Shown: positions 25,089 through 34,595, counted from the first letter of the stretch. The stretch is 64,000 nucleotides of DNA from Sphingomicrobium astaxanthinifaciens (GCF_022865105.1 NZ_JAKNYM010000002.1:1025501-1089500); one strand, 5' to 3'. Made by a program: numbers and translations. The notes: generated by a model not told the origin, from the letters alone.

Positions 25089-25526
25089 CTATTTGAAGAC
25101 CATGTCGCGCAGCAGCACCGTGCTGCCGACGTGGCGGAAGGTGGCGCGCTGCCCGCTTTCCTGCTGCAGCTGCGCGGCGGTCCGCTCCATATGCTGCTGG
25201 AACGCCTTGCGGCGGCGCTCGCCTTCCTCGGGCGAGACCATGTCGTCGAAGATGGTCACGATATAGATGTCGGGCTCGTCGTGGCGGGCATGGACATTGT
25301 TGAGGATGTGATAGCCCTTGATCCAGCCCTGCTGCTTGGCGAACTCCTGCCCGCGTTTCCAGCTCGAGGCGAGCCAGTTGGCATAGTCGAGCATGTGCCC
25401 GTCATCGATGTCAATTCCGGTCACTTCCCAGTAGCTGCCCGGCGTCATCGGCCAGTCCTGCGCGGCGGCGGGCGTCGCCCACATGGTGGCGGCGGCAAGG
25501 CCTGCCGCAAGCATCAGTCGTTTCAT
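25089..25526 (-). CDS. secreted/periplasmic protein of unknown function
   Basis: This 145-residue protein begins with a clear signal peptide (MKRLMLAAGLAAATMWATPAAA, cleavage before QDWP). The mature part is rich in Trp/Tyr/His (GSYWEVTGIDIDDGHMLDYANWL ... ILNNVHARHDEPDIYIVTIFDDM) and ends in a helical segment. The layout (strand, helix, strand) resembles a dimeric alpha-beta-barrel fold, but I cannot name the family. It is transcribed separately, 66 nt before the dapB start. Confidence 0.75.
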   Translation of the reverse strand: MKRLMLAAGLAAATMWATPAAAQDWPMTPGSYWEVTGIDIDDGHMLDYANWLASSWKRGQEFAKQQGWIKGYHILNNVHARHDEPDIYIVTIFDDMVSPEEGERRRKAFQQHMERTAAQLQQESGQRATFRHVGSTVLLRDMVFK

Positions 25527-25702
25527 GATGATCGTCCCCTCTTGGTGCCGACCCCCCACGGACCGGCTTTCGAGCAAGAGAACGGCGGGGCCCGCAGCGC
25601 GGGCGGTCGAGCCCGCCCCATGACGCCCCGAGCCAGCGTCGTTCTCGCGACGATGGTTAACGCAAGTTTAACAAAAAAGCTAGTCCGGGCAGCGCGGGGG
25701 CG

Positions 25703-26098
25703 CTAGCGCTCGAGAAACCGCGCAGCGACGTCCTTGGCCAGCCGCGCAGGGCGCTGGCTCACGGCATCGAGGCAGCACCAGACGCTCTTGACCTCGGCGA
25801 TCGTCTCCTCGCCGCGCTTGATCACCGTGGTGAAGAAGGCGCGCGCGCCCGACACCTTCTCGGCGATCACGTCGGCGACGACGACATCGTCGAGGAAGGT
25901 CGGGCGGCGATAGCTGATCTCATGCTTGAGCGCGACCCACAGGTGGCGCGCCACCGCGTCCGGCGGGGCGACCTTCGACCAATAGTCGACGACCGCGTCC
26001 TGTACCCATTTGAGATAGACCGAATTGTTGACGTGACCCATATGGTCGATGTCGGCGGGTTCGATCCCGATCGGATGGTGGAAGGCATGCTCGGACAT
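25703..26098 (-). CDS. acyl-CoA thioesterase, hotdog (4HBT/YbgC-like) family
   Basis: This 131-residue hotdog-fold thioesterase has the family motif around ADIDHMGHVNNSVYLKWVQDA (residues 15-35) with the catalytic Asp/His region, then the long beta-sheet. It would hydrolyse acyl-CoA thioesters in the cytoplasm. The start is uncertain between 26098 and an ATG 9 nt earlier. A perfect 8-bp dyad lies 10-19 nt upstream, suggesting repressor control. Confidence 0.85.
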   Translation of the reverse strand: MSEHAFHHPIGIEPADIDHMGHVNNSVYLKWVQDAVVDYWSKVAPPDAVARHLWVALKHEISYRRPTFLDDVVVADVIAEKVSGARAFFTTVIKRGEETIAEVKSVWCCLDAVSQRPARLAKDVAARFLER

Positions 26099-26116
26099 GC
26101 CCCCCATGTTGGCGTT

Positions 26117-26134
26117 ATTGACACAAGTGTCAAT
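26117..26134. promoter_or_regulatory. palindrome ATTGACAC-AA-GTGTCAAT, probable operator
   Basis: A perfect inverted repeat with 8-bp arms and a 2-bp centre, right before the thioesterase start. TTGACA within it could serve as a -35 box on the plus strand. The size and symmetry are typical of TetR- or GntR-type operators; no such regulator gene is adjacent. Confidence 0.6.
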
Positions 26135-26266
26135 GGCGAAGCGCGCATCGTCCGCCCCGCGCACGGGTGGCGGTAGGCAAGATCCGCGCGGCGTTGCGCG
26201 CGGGCCACGCCCGGCGCGCGCAGCGGGGGCTTTGCAGCGCTGCGTCGGCGCGGCATGGTGGGGGCG

Positions 26267-26497
26267 ATGGATATGCTGCTGTCGCTCCTCGTGCGCCACG
26301 ACCGCCTGTTCGCGGCGATCGGCTGGACCTGCTTTGCCCTGTCCTGCGCGATCCACGCGCGCTTCGTCTCGCTGCCCGACTGGGCGGCGATCCCCTTCTG
26401 GGTCGGGGTCGGGTTGATGGTGGCGCGCTGGGCGATGCTCGAACCGATGCGCGAGCGGCTGCTCGCGCGCGCGAAGGCCGACGGCGATGGCCGCTGA
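26267..26497 (+). CDS. small membrane protein, two helices
   Basis: This 76-residue protein has two hydrophobic helices (LFAAIGWTCFALSCAIHARF and the WAAIPFWVGVGLMVARWAML stretch) and a basic C-terminus (ERLLARAKADGDGR). I chose the ATG at 26267 because GGGGG precedes it by 2-5 nt and the upstream ATG (26255) has no site. cobB starts 5 nt after the stop, so the two are likely one transcript. No family recognised. Confidence 0.65.
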   Translation: MDMLLSLLVRHDRLFAAIGWTCFALSCAIHARFVSLPDWAAIPFWVGVGLMVARWAMLEPMRERLLARAKADGDGR

Positions 26498-26502
26498 CGC
26501 CG

Positions 26503-27201
26503 ATGGATAATATCGTCGTCCTCACCGGCGCGGGGATCAGCGCCGAAAGCGGGCTGGCGACCTTTCGCGGTCCCGAGGGCCTGTGGGAAGGGCACCGGGT
26601 CGAGGATGTCGCCACCCCCGAGGCCTTCGCGCGCGATCCCGAACTGGTGCACCGCTTCTACGACGCGCGCCGCGCGCAGCTGGCGCAGGCGCAGCCCAAC
26701 CGCGCGCACGAGGCGCTGGCCTATCTCGACGCCGAATGGGACGGCGAATTGCTGATCGTGACGCAGAATGTCGACGACCTGCACGAGCGCGCGGGCGCGC
26801 GGCGGCTGCTGCACATGCATGGCGAACTGACCAACGCGCTGTGCCTCAACTGCGCCGAGCGCTCGCCGGTCGCGGGCGACCTTGCCGACACCCCGCCCTG
26901 TCCGTGGTGCCGCGCCCCCGAACTGCGTCCCGACATCGTCTGGTTCGGCGAGATGCCCTACGGGCTCGACCGGATCGAGGAGGCGCTCATGCGCGCCGAC
27001 CTGTTCGTGTCGATCGGCACCTCGGGCGCGGTCTATCCCGCCGCCGGTTTCGTGCAGTCGGCGCGCTATCGCGGCGCGCATTGCGTCGAGCTCAACCTCG
27101 AGCCGAGCCAGGGGTCGAGCTTCTTCCACGACAGCCGGCAGGGGGCGGCGAGCGACCTCGTGCCCGCCTTCGTCGACGAGCTGCTCGACACGCAGGCGTA
27201 G
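26503..27201 (+). CDS. cobB: CobB, NAD-dependent protein deacylase (sirtuin)
   Basis: This 232-residue sirtuin removes acyl groups from lysines using NAD+. The Rossmann motif is VLTGAGISAESGLATFRG (residues 6-23). Also visible are TQNVDDLHERAG, catalytic His in HMHGELTN, and four zinc cysteines CLNCAE...CPWC. VWFGEMPYGLD follows. Length is that of bacterial class III sirtuins. The ATG at 26503 is 5 nt after the small membrane protein gene. Confidence 0.94.
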   Translation: MDNIVVLTGAGISAESGLATFRGPEGLWEGHRVEDVATPEAFARDPELVHRFYDARRAQLAQAQPNRAHEALAYLDAEWDGELLIVTQNVDDLHERAGARRLLHMHGELTNALCLNCAERSPVAGDLADTPPCPWCRAPELRPDIVWFGEMPYGLDRIEEALMRADLFVSIGTSGAVYPAAGFVQSARYRGAHCVELNLEPSQGSSFFHDSRQGAASDLVPAFVDELLDTQA

Positions 27202-27207
27202 CCGCCG

Positions 27208-27492
27208 CTAGCGCGCGCGATACATGACGGGACGATCGTTGACGAACCCGCGCACCCGGCCGTTGGGGCGGGCGAGCAGCTCGAACCGCAACCCGTCGTC
27301 GACCCGTTCGCCCTCGATCCGGCGGCCCGCGGCCTCGTCGGTCACCTGGTAACGATAGGTCATCCCGTCATGCTCGAAGCTGCGCAGCGGGCGCGCGGCG
27401 ATGACCGTGACGGGTTCGGACTGGAACAGGACCGCGACCGGGAGCGGGGCCGGCTCGGCGGCGAGGAGCATGAGCAGCGTAGGGGCGAACAT
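27208..27492 (-). CDS. small exported protein of unknown function
   Basis: This 94-residue protein starts MFAPTLLMLLAAEPAPLPVA, a signal-like hydrophobic N-terminus. A beta-rich domain follows (FEHDGMTYRYQVTDEAAGRRIEGERVDDGLRFELLARPNGRVRGFVNDRPV). The start at 27492 follows GGAGAAG. It converges on cobB with a 6-nt gap. No family is recognised. Confidence 0.65.
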   Translation of the reverse strand: MFAPTLLMLLAAEPAPLPVAVLFQSEPVTVIAARPLRSFEHDGMTYRYQVTDEAAGRRIEGERVDDGLRFELLARPNGRVRGFVNDRPVMYRAR

Positions 27493-27649
27493 GGGGCTTC
27501 TCCTTGGCAAAGGGAACGCGCATCGCCGCTCGCAGAGTCGATCCACGACCCAAGCGCCCTTCATAGCATGATTCGGGGTCCGAGGCGACGTTTTCGCCTG
27601 TCTTTTCAAGGCCTAGTGTCAAGCCGGGGCGTGCCGCCGGGGCGCGCGA

Positions 27650-28540
27650 TCAGGCCTTCCAGTCGAGCCCGACCTCGTCATAGACCTCGCGGTCCTCGTC
27701 CCACTTGGGATCGACCTTGACGTGAAGGAAGAGGTGTACCTTGCGCCCGAGATGCTCGGCGATCTCGGCGCGCGCCTTCTCGCCGATCGCCTTGAGCTTG
27801 GCGCCGCCCTTGCCCAGCACGATGCCCTTCTGGCTGTCGCGCGCGATGCGGATCTGCTGGTGGATGGCGGTCGAGCCGTCCTTGCGCTCCTCCCACTTCT
27901 CGGTGACCACGGTCGAGGCGTAGGGCAGCTCCTGGTGGAGCTGGTTGTAGAGCTGTTCGCGGGTCAGTTCGGCGGCGATCATGCGGTCGGTGGCATCGGA
28001 CAATTGGTCCTCGGGGAAATGCCAGGGGCCCTCGGGCATGGCCTCGGCGAGATGCTGCTTGAGGTCGCTCACCCCGTCGCCGCTGGTGGCCGAGACGAAG
28101 AACACCGCCTCGGGCGCCAGCCGCTCGGACAGCGTCTGCGCCAGTTCGAGCAACTTGGATTTCTTCACGAGGTCGACCTTGTTGAGCACGAGGATGCGCG
28201 GTTCCTTGCGCTCGCACACACCCTCGATCAGCATCTCGACGCGCTTGCCGATGCCCGCGGCGGCATCGACGATGACGACCAGCCGGTCGGCGTCCTCGGC
28301 GCCGTCCCACGCGGCCTTGACCATCGCCCGGTCGAGCCGCCGCCCGGGGGCGAAGATGCCCGGCGTGTCGAGCAGCAGGATCTGCGCCTCTTCGTGGATC
28401 GCGATCCCCATCAGCCGGGCGCGGGTGGTCTGCGCCTTGGGGCTGGTGATCGCGACCTTCTGGCCGACGAGCGCGTTGACGAGGGTCGACTTGCCCGCGT
28501 TTGGGGCGCCGAGCACGGCGACGAGACCGCAAGTGGTCAT
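27650..28540 (-). CDS. era: Era, ribosome-assembly GTPase
   Basis: This 296-residue GTPase binds the 3' end of 16S rRNA during 30S maturation. G-motifs: GAPNAGKST (10-18), DTPGI and NKVD. The C-terminal KH RNA-binding domain contains GIVLGKGGAKLKAIG. Start overlaps the rnc stop by 4 nt. It is the third gene of lepB-rnc-era, the common proteobacterial order. Confidence 0.96.
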   Translation of the reverse strand: MTTCGLVAVLGAPNAGKSTLVNALVGQKVAITSPKAQTTRARLMGIAIHEEAQILLLDTPGIFAPGRRLDRAMVKAAWDGAEDADRLVVIVDAAAGIGKRVEMLIEGVCERKEPRILVLNKVDLVKKSKLLELAQTLSERLAPEAVFFVSATSGDGVSDLKQHLAEAMPEGPWHFPEDQLSDATDRMIAAELTREQLYNQLHQELPYASTVVTEKWEERKDGSTAIHQQIRIARDSQKGIVLGKGGAKLKAIGEKARAEIAEHLGRKVHLFLHVKVDPKWDEDREVYDEVGLDWKA

Positions 28541-29232
28541 GATGGCTTAAGTTCCTTCAAGAGCGCCTTGGCCGCGGCGGTTTCGGCCTCCTGCTTGGAG
28601 GCGCCTTCGGCCTCGGCGACATGGTCGCGCAGCGTGACGCGGACGGTGAAGACGGGATTGTGCGGGGGGCCCTTGGTGCCCGTCCGCTCGTAGCTCGGGG
28701 TGCCGAGCTTGCGCGCCGCCGCCAGTTCCTGGAGCGCCGACTTGGGGTGGACGGGGGCCTTGCGCTGGCCCTCGAGCCACGGCGCCCAGTGGGTGCGCAC
28801 GAAGGTGGCGCACGGCGCGAGCCCCGCCTCGAGGTAGAGCGCGCCGATCAGCGCCTCGACCACGTCGCCGATGACATTGTCGCTCTCCTGCGCCTTGTCG
28901 TCGCGCGCCTGTCGCCCGAGGCGGATATGGTCGGGCAGCCCGAGCGAGCGGCCGACCACCGCGCAGGTCTCGCGCGCGACGAGCGCGTTGTAGCGCCGCG
29001 CGATCTTGCCTTCCTCTTCCTTGGGGAAGCGCGCGTAGAGCCATTCGGCGACGACCAGCCCGAGCACCCGGTCGCCGAGGAATTCGAGCCGCTCGTAGCT
29101 CGCCTCGCCGCGCTGGGTGCCAGCATGGCTGCCGTGGGTCAGCGCAGCCACGAACAGCGCCCGGTCGGCGGGCTCGTGGTCGAACAGCTCGCGCGCGAGC
29201 GCGGCGGCGGCGGCGGCGGGATCAGTCGCCAT
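28537..29232 (-). CDS. rnc: Rnc, ribonuclease III
   Basis: This 231-residue enzyme cleaves double-stranded RNA, including rRNA precursors. The signature ERLEFLGDRVLGLVVAE (about 44-60) carries the catalytic carboxylates; a second acidic cluster is in DVVEALIGALYLEAG. A C-terminal double-stranded RNA-binding domain starts PKSALQELAAARKLGTPSY. It overlaps lepB by 11 nt and era by 4 nt. Confidence 0.95.
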   Translation of the reverse strand: MATDPAAAAAALARELFDHEPADRALFVAALTHGSHAGTQRGEASYERLEFLGDRVLGLVVAEWLYARFPKEEEGKIARRYNALVARETCAVVGRSLGLPDHIRLGRQARDDKAQESDNVIGDVVEALIGALYLEAGLAPCATFVRTHWAPWLEGQRKAPVHPKSALQELAAARKLGTPSYERTGTKGPPHNPVFTVRVTLRDHVAEAEGASKQEAETAAAKALLKELKPS

Positions 29233-30058
29233 AGCCGACCCCGATCCGGCCGGGTCGCAGCGCGGTCAGCCAGGTCCATGGCAGGAACCAGCTCGCCGAC
29301 CCGTCGGTCGACCAGAAATTGCCCAGCGCGCGCCCGACGAGGTTCTGCTGCGGCACCAGCCCGACCCCGCCGACCGCGGGAGGGAAGCGCGAATCGAGGC
29401 TGTCGTCGCGATTGTCCCCCATCAGGAAATAATGCCCCGCGGGCACGGTCAGCGGTGCGCGGTCGTCGCCGATCGAGGCGCGGCGCTGGTCAAGCACCGT
29501 ATAGCTGCGCCCCGACGGCAGCGTTTCGCGAAAGGCGGGGTAGTGGCAGCGATCGACTCCGTCGGCCCCGGGCTGGACGAAGCGCTCGCCGCCCTCGACC
29601 ACCTTGCACGGGCTGTTGGGGGAGATCGGCAGCGCGAAATCGCGCCCCAGCCGCTGCCGCTCGATCGGCGTGCCGTTGAGCACGACGACCCCGTCGCGCA
29701 GTTCGATACGGTCGCCCGGCAGCCCGATCACCCGCTTGACATAGTCGGTGTCCTCCTGCCCCGGCGGGCGGAAGACGACGATGTCGCCGCGCTCGGGATC
29801 ATCGGCGAGGATGCGTCCCTCGATCGGCGGGATGCCGAGCGGGAAGCTGTACTTGGAATAGCCGTAGGGCCACTTGCCGACGAACAGATAGTCGCCGATC
29901 CACATCGTCGGCAGCATCGAGCCCGAGGGAATCGAGAAGGGCGCGACGACGAGGCTGCGCAATATCCAGGCGAACAGCGCCAGCCCGAGCAGGAAGCGGG
30001 TCATTGAGCCGAGCGTCTCGGGCTTCTTGTCGGGGGCGGTCTTGTCGGTCTTGGCCAT
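29222..30058 (-). CDS. lepB: LepB, signal peptidase I
   Basis: This 278-residue inner-membrane serine protease cleaves Sec/Tat signal peptides. A single membrane helix (MTRFLLGLALFAWILRSLVV) is followed by the catalytic Ser in SIPSGSMLPT, the general-base Lys in DYVKRVIGLPGD and the GDNRDDSLDSR box. I chose the ATG at 30058 (MAKTDKTAPD), which gives a short cytoplasmic N-terminus. Confidence 0.95.
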   Translation of the reverse strand: MAKTDKTAPDKKPETLGSMTRFLLGLALFAWILRSLVVAPFSIPSGSMLPTMWIGDYLFVGKWPYGYSKYSFPLGIPPIEGRILADDPERGDIVVFRPPGQEDTDYVKRVIGLPGDRIELRDGVVVLNGTPIERQRLGRDFALPISPNSPCKVVEGGERFVQPGADGVDRCHYPAFRETLPSGRSYTVLDQRRASIGDDRAPLTVPAGHYFLMGDNRDDSLDSRFPPAVGGVGLVPQQNLVGRALGNFWSTDGSASWFLPWTWLTALRPGRIGVGYGD

Positions 30059-30139
30059 ATGCGCTGTCCCTTCGACCGCCGCGTGGCCGAGGTCAAGCGG
30101 GGATGGCATTCGCCGCCGCCTTCGCTATGGGTGCCCTCG

Positions 30140-31660
30140 ATGACGAACAGCACCGACAACCGCGCCGCCGCCCTCGACCCCATCTTCAATTACGAGGGGC
30201 CGCCGATCGGCGCGCTGTTCGATGCCGAACCCGACCGGCTCGAGCGGCTGGTGATCGAGGATTGCGGCATCCGCTTCGACTTTTCCAAGACCCATCTCGA
30301 TGTCGACCTCGTCGGGATGTTCGAGGAACTGGCGCAGGCGAGCGGGCTCGAAGACGCGCGCAAGGCGCTGTTCGCGGGCGCGGTCGTCAACCCGACCGAG
30401 AACCGCGCCGCCACCCATGTCGCCGAGCGCGGCGAGGGGGGCAATGACGACAATGAGCTCGCCGCCGCGATGCGCCGCCGCATGCGCCAGCTGATCGACG
30501 CGATCGAGGCCGACGCCTTCGGCGAGATCGAGGCGGTGCTGCATATCGGCATCGGCGGTTCGGTGCTGGGGCCTGCGCTGGTGGTCGACGCATTGGGGCG
30601 CGAGGGGCAGAATGTCGACCTGCGCTTCGTCGCCAATATCGACGGCGAGGCGATGGACGAGGCGCTGATCGGGCTCGACCCCGAGACCACGCTGGTCGTC
30701 GCCGTGTCCAAGAGCTGGTCGACGATGGAGACGCTGACCAACCTCGACGCCGCGATCGACTGGCTCGAGGGCGCGGGGATGGAAGATCCCTATGGCCGCG
30801 TCATCGCCGTCACCGCGAGCCCCGACAAGGCGATCGCGAGCGGTATCGACGAGACGCGCATCCTGCCCTTCGCCGAGAGCGTGGGCGGGCGCTATTCGCT
30901 GTGGAGCGCGGTCGGCGTGTCGATCGCGCTGGCGCTCGGCTACGAGAAGTTCGAGGAGCTGCTCGAGGGGGCGGCGGCGATGGACCGCCATTTCAAGCTG
31001 CGCCCGCTCGTAAAGAACGCCCCCGTGCTCGCCGCCTTCAGCGACCTCTATTACACGCAGAACCGCGGCGCCGAGACGCGCGCGGTCTTCGCCTATGACG
31101 AACGGCTGCGGCTGCTCGCCCCCTATCTCCAGCAGTTGGTGATGGAATCGAACGGCAAGGGGGTGACCGCCGACGGCACCCCGCTCGACCGCCCGACCAG
31201 CGCGATCTTGTGGGGCGGGGTGGGGACCGACGGCCAGCACGCGGTCTTCCAACTGCTCCATCAGGGCAGCCACCTCGTGCCGGTCGAATTCGTCGCGGTG
31301 ATCGAGAATGAGGACAGCCAGGACCCGCGCCAGCACCGCCAGCTCCTCCTCAACGCCTTCGCGCAGGGCGCGGCGCTGATGGCGGGGCGCGCCAATGAAG
31401 AGGATGCCGCGCGCGCCTATCCGGGCGACCGTCCCTCGGCGACGCTGTTGCTCGACCGACTCGATGCGCAGACGCTGGGCGCGCTCATCGCCTTCTACGA
31501 GCATCGCACCTTCGCCGAGGCGGTGATGCTCGGCATCAACCCGTTCGACCAATATGGCGTCGAACTGGGCAAGGAGATGGCGCGCGCGATCGACGATCCC
31601 GAAACCCGCGAGGAGTTCGATCCCTCGACCAAGGCGCTCATCGGAAAGGCCGGGCTGTGA
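30140..31660 (+). CDS. pgi: Pgi, glucose-6-phosphate isomerase
   Basis: This 506-residue glycolytic enzyme interconverts glucose-6-phosphate and fructose-6-phosphate. Visible are GIGGSVLGPALVVDAL, SKSWSTMETLTN, the GGRYSLWSAVG signature and a glutamate-containing LVPVEFVAVIENEDS. The ATG at 30140 follows the divergent lepB by 81 nt. The stop overlaps the gor start as GTGA, starting a four-gene operon. Pgi and glmS share fructose-6-phosphate. Confidence 0.95.
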   Translation: MTNSTDNRAAALDPIFNYEGPPIGALFDAEPDRLERLVIEDCGIRFDFSKTHLDVDLVGMFEELAQASGLEDARKALFAGAVVNPTENRAATHVAERGEGGNDDNELAAAMRRRMRQLIDAIEADAFGEIEAVLHIGIGGSVLGPALVVDALGREGQNVDLRFVANIDGEAMDEALIGLDPETTLVVAVSKSWSTMETLTNLDAAIDWLEGAGMEDPYGRVIAVTASPDKAIASGIDETRILPFAESVGGRYSLWSAVGVSIALALGYEKFEELLEGAAAMDRHFKLRPLVKNAPVLAAFSDLYYTQNRGAETRAVFAYDERLRLLAPYLQQLVMESNGKGVTADGTPLDRPTSAILWGGVGTDGQHAVFQLLHQGSHLVPVEFVAVIENEDSQDPRQHRQLLLNAFAQGAALMAGRANEEDAARAYPGDRPSATLLLDRLDAQTLGALIAFYEHRTFAEAVMLGINPFDQYGVELGKEMARAIDDPETREEFDPSTKALIGKAGL

Positions 31661-33009
31661 GCAATTACGACTACGACCTGTTCGTGATCGGTGCGGGCTC
31701 GGGCGGGGTGCGCGCCGCGCGCATCGCCGCGAGCCACGGGGCCAAGGTCGGGATCGCCGAGGAATATCGCGTCGGCGGGACCTGCGTCATCCGCGGCTGC
31801 GTGCCCAAGAAGCTGCTCGTCTACGGGGCGCATTTCGCCGAGGATCTCGAGGATTGCGCGCGCTTCGGCTGGGAGGTGGAGGGCAAGAGCTTCGACTGGG
31901 GCAAGCTCAGGGACAACGTCGCCCACGAGGTCGACCGGCTCGAAGGCCTCTATCGCAACACGCTCGGTAGCAACGACGTCACCATCCACGATTGCCGCGC
32001 GTCACTCGGCGGCGGGCACGAGGTAACGCTGTCCGACGGCAGCAGCGTCACCGCCAAATATATTCTGATCGCGGTGGGTGCGCGGCCGCATGTCCCCGAG
32101 ATCGAGGGCTGTCAGGAGCACGCCATCGTCTCGAACGACGTGTTCAAGCTCGACACGCTGCCCAAGCGCATCGCCATCGCCGGGGGCGGCTATATCGCCA
32201 ACGAATTCGCGGGCATCTTCAACGAGTTCGGCTCGACCGTGACCATCGTCAATCGCGGCGACCGGATCCTGCGCGGCTATGATCACCAGGTGCGCGACCG
32301 GCTGCTCCAGATCTCGATGACCAAGGGCATCCGCTTCATCTTCAATTCGACCTTCGACAAGGTCGAGAAGCAGGGTGACGGCTCGCTCCGCCTGACCATG
32401 AACGGCTGCGAGGACATGGAGGTCGACGCACTGCTCTTCGCCACCGGGCGCGTGCCCAATGTCGAGGGGCTGGGGCTCGAAGAGGCAGGGGTGACGATGG
32501 GCGAGCGCGGCGCGATCTGCGTCGATGACCATAGCCGCACCAGCGTCGATCACATCTATGCGGTGGGCGATGTCACCGACCGTATCCAGCTCACCCCGGT
32601 GGCGATCCGCGAGGGGCATGCGGTCGCCGACAACCTCTTCGACGGGCAGGATCGCACGGTCGATTACGCCAATATCCCGAGCGCGGTGTTCAGCCACCCG
32701 CCGATCGCGGCGGTCGGGCTGACCGAGAGCGAGGCGCGCGAGCAGCTAGGCGGGGCCTACAAGACCTACACCAGCGATTTTCGCGCGATGAAGAACGTGC
32801 TCGCGGGGCGCAACGAGCGCTCGCTCTACAAGCTGGTCGTCGATGCCAATACCGACGTGGTGGTCGGCATCCACATGATCGGCCCCGAGGCGCCCGAGGT
32901 GATGCAGGCGGCCGCGATCGCGGTGAAGGCGGGGCTGACCAAGCAGGCGTTCGACGACACCATCGCGCTGCATCCCACGATGGCGGAAGAACTGGTGCTG
33001 ATGCGCTGA
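31657..33009 (+). CDS. gor: Gor, glutathione-disulfide reductase
   Basis: This 450-residue FAD oxidoreductase has GAGSGGVRAAR (11-21), the redox disulfide GGTCVIRGCVPKK (about 41-53), NAD(P)-site GGGYIANEFAG and the C-terminal dimer domain with HPTMAEE carrying the catalytic His. CVIRGCVPKK is the glutathione-reductase form of the motif. With gshB also in the window, glutathione is made and recycled here. GTG start overlaps pgi. Confidence 0.92.
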   Translation: MSNYDYDLFVIGAGSGGVRAARIAASHGAKVGIAEEYRVGGTCVIRGCVPKKLLVYGAHFAEDLEDCARFGWEVEGKSFDWGKLRDNVAHEVDRLEGLYRNTLGSNDVTIHDCRASLGGGHEVTLSDGSSVTAKYILIAVGARPHVPEIEGCQEHAIVSNDVFKLDTLPKRIAIAGGGYIANEFAGIFNEFGSTVTIVNRGDRILRGYDHQVRDRLLQISMTKGIRFIFNSTFDKVEKQGDGSLRLTMNGCEDMEVDALLFATGRVPNVEGLGLEEAGVTMGERGAICVDDHSRTSVDHIYAVGDVTDRIQLTPVAIREGHAVADNLFDGQDRTVDYANIPSAVFSHPPIAAVGLTESEAREQLGGAYKTYTSDFRAMKNVLAGRNERSLYKLVVDANTDVVVGIHMIGPEAPEVMQAAAIAVKAGLTKQAFDDTIALHPTMAEELVLMR

Positions 33010-34595
33010 TGCACGACGCGGTCGTCATCGGGGCGGGGCACAACGGGCTGACCTGCGCCTTCTACCTTGCCAAGAAGGGGCTCGACGTGCTCGTCGTCGA
33101 GGCGGCCGATACCGTCGGCGGCGCGGCGGTGACCGACGAGTTTCACGAGGGATTCCGCAACTCGGCCGCCAGCTACACGGTCAGCCTGCTCCAGCCGCGG
33201 ATCATTCGCGACATGGAGCTGCACCGTCACGGGCTCGAAGTGGTGCTGCGCAAGCTCGACAATTTCCTGCCGACGCGCGGGGGCGACTACCTGCTCGCCG
33301 GGCGCGGCGGGCGGACCCGCGCCGAGCTGGTGCGCCACCACAAGGCCGACGGGCCGGCCTATGACGCTTATGAAACCGAGCTGCAGGGGCTCGTCGCGCT
33401 GGTGCGCCGGTGGATGCTCAAGGCCCCCCCGGTGGCGGCCAAGCGCGTCTCGGGGCTCGGCGACTGGCTGCGGCTGGCGCGCGACGTCGTCGGGATGGAC
33501 CGCGCCGAGGTCGACGCGCTCGCCGCCTTTTTCCTCAAGAGCGCGGGCGACGTGCTCGACGCGCGCTTCGAGGGCGAGCTGGCCAAGGCGCTGTTCGGTT
33601 TCGACGGCATCGTCGGCCATTTCGCCTCGCCCTACGAACCGGGCACCGCCTACGTCCTCCTCCACCACCTGCTGGGCGAGGCCAACGGGGTGCAGGGGGC
33701 GTGGGGGCATGCGATCGGCGGGATGGGCGCGATCACGCAGGCGATGGCGCGCAGCGTGCGCGAGGCGGGGGGCGACATCCGCTTGGGCGTGCCGGTCGAG
33801 CAAGTGATCGTCGAGGGCGGGCGCGCCTGCGGCGTCGTCGTCGGCGGCAAGGCGATCCGCGCGAAAGTGGTCGTGTCCAACGCCAACCCGCGGCTGCTGG
33901 CCGACCAACTCCTGCCCGAGGGCGCGCTCCCCGAGGACGCGGCGGCGCATTATGCCGGCTGGGCCTGCGAGAGCGCGACCTTCCGGATGAACGTCGCGCT
34001 CAAGCGGCTGCCGAGCTTCACCAGCCTGCCGGGGCGCGGCGATCACCTGACCGCGGGGATCATCATGGCGCCGAGCCTCGATCACATGGCGCGCGCGCAT
34101 GCCAGCGCGGTGCTCGACGGCTGGAGCCGGGACCCGGTGATCGAGATGCTCCTGCCCTCGACGCTCGACGATACACTCGCGCCCAGGCACAGCCACGTCG
34201 CCAGCCTCTTCTGCCAACATTTCCGCTACAAGCTGCCGGGCAAGCGGACGTGGGCCGAGGAGCGCGAGGCGGCGGCCGACCAAATCATCCGGACCGTCGA
34301 CAGCTATGCGCCCGGTTTCGCCGACAGCGTCATCGCGCGGCAGGTCCATTCGCCCGCCGACCTCGAGAGCCGCTTCGGGCTGGTCGGGGGCGATATCTTC
34401 CATGGCAAGATGACGCTCGACCAGATCTTCTCGGCCCGCCCTCGGCTCGGCGACCAGAGCTATCGGATGCCGCTCGACGGGCTCTATCTGTGCGGCTCGG
34501 GCGCGCATCCGGGAGGCGGGGTGACCGGCGCGCCGGGGCATAATGCGGCGAAAACCATCTTGTCGGACAAGCGCAAATGGAGGAACGCGGCATGA
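33009..34595 (+). CDS. FAD-dependent oxidoreductase, PYROXD2/phytoene-desaturase-like
   Basis: This 528-residue flavoprotein has the Rossmann dinucleotide motif VIGAGHNGLTCAFYLAKKG (6-24), the VVEAADTVGGAA motif and a C-terminal YLCGSGAHPGGGVTGAPGHNAA closing the FAD site. It belongs to the COG1233/PYROXD2 group, distinct from true carotenoid enzymes. The substrate is unknown. It overlaps gor by 1 nt and the CaiB gene by 4 nt. Confidence 0.85.
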   Translation: MHDAVVIGAGHNGLTCAFYLAKKGLDVLVVEAADTVGGAAVTDEFHEGFRNSAASYTVSLLQPRIIRDMELHRHGLEVVLRKLDNFLPTRGGDYLLAGRGGRTRAELVRHHKADGPAYDAYETELQGLVALVRRWMLKAPPVAAKRVSGLGDWLRLARDVVGMDRAEVDALAAFFLKSAGDVLDARFEGELAKALFGFDGIVGHFASPYEPGTAYVLLHHLLGEANGVQGAWGHAIGGMGAITQAMARSVREAGGDIRLGVPVEQVIVEGGRACGVVVGGKAIRAKVVVSNANPRLLADQLLPEGALPEDAAAHYAGWACESATFRMNVALKRLPSFTSLPGRGDHLTAGIIMAPSLDHMARAHASAVLDGWSRDPVIEMLLPSTLDDTLAPRHSHVASLFCQHFRYKLPGKRTWAEEREAAADQIIRTVDSYAPGFADSVIARQVHSPADLESRFGLVGGDIFHGKMTLDQIFSARPRLGDQSYRMPLDGLYLCGSGAHPGGGVTGAPGHNAAKTILSDKRKWRNAA

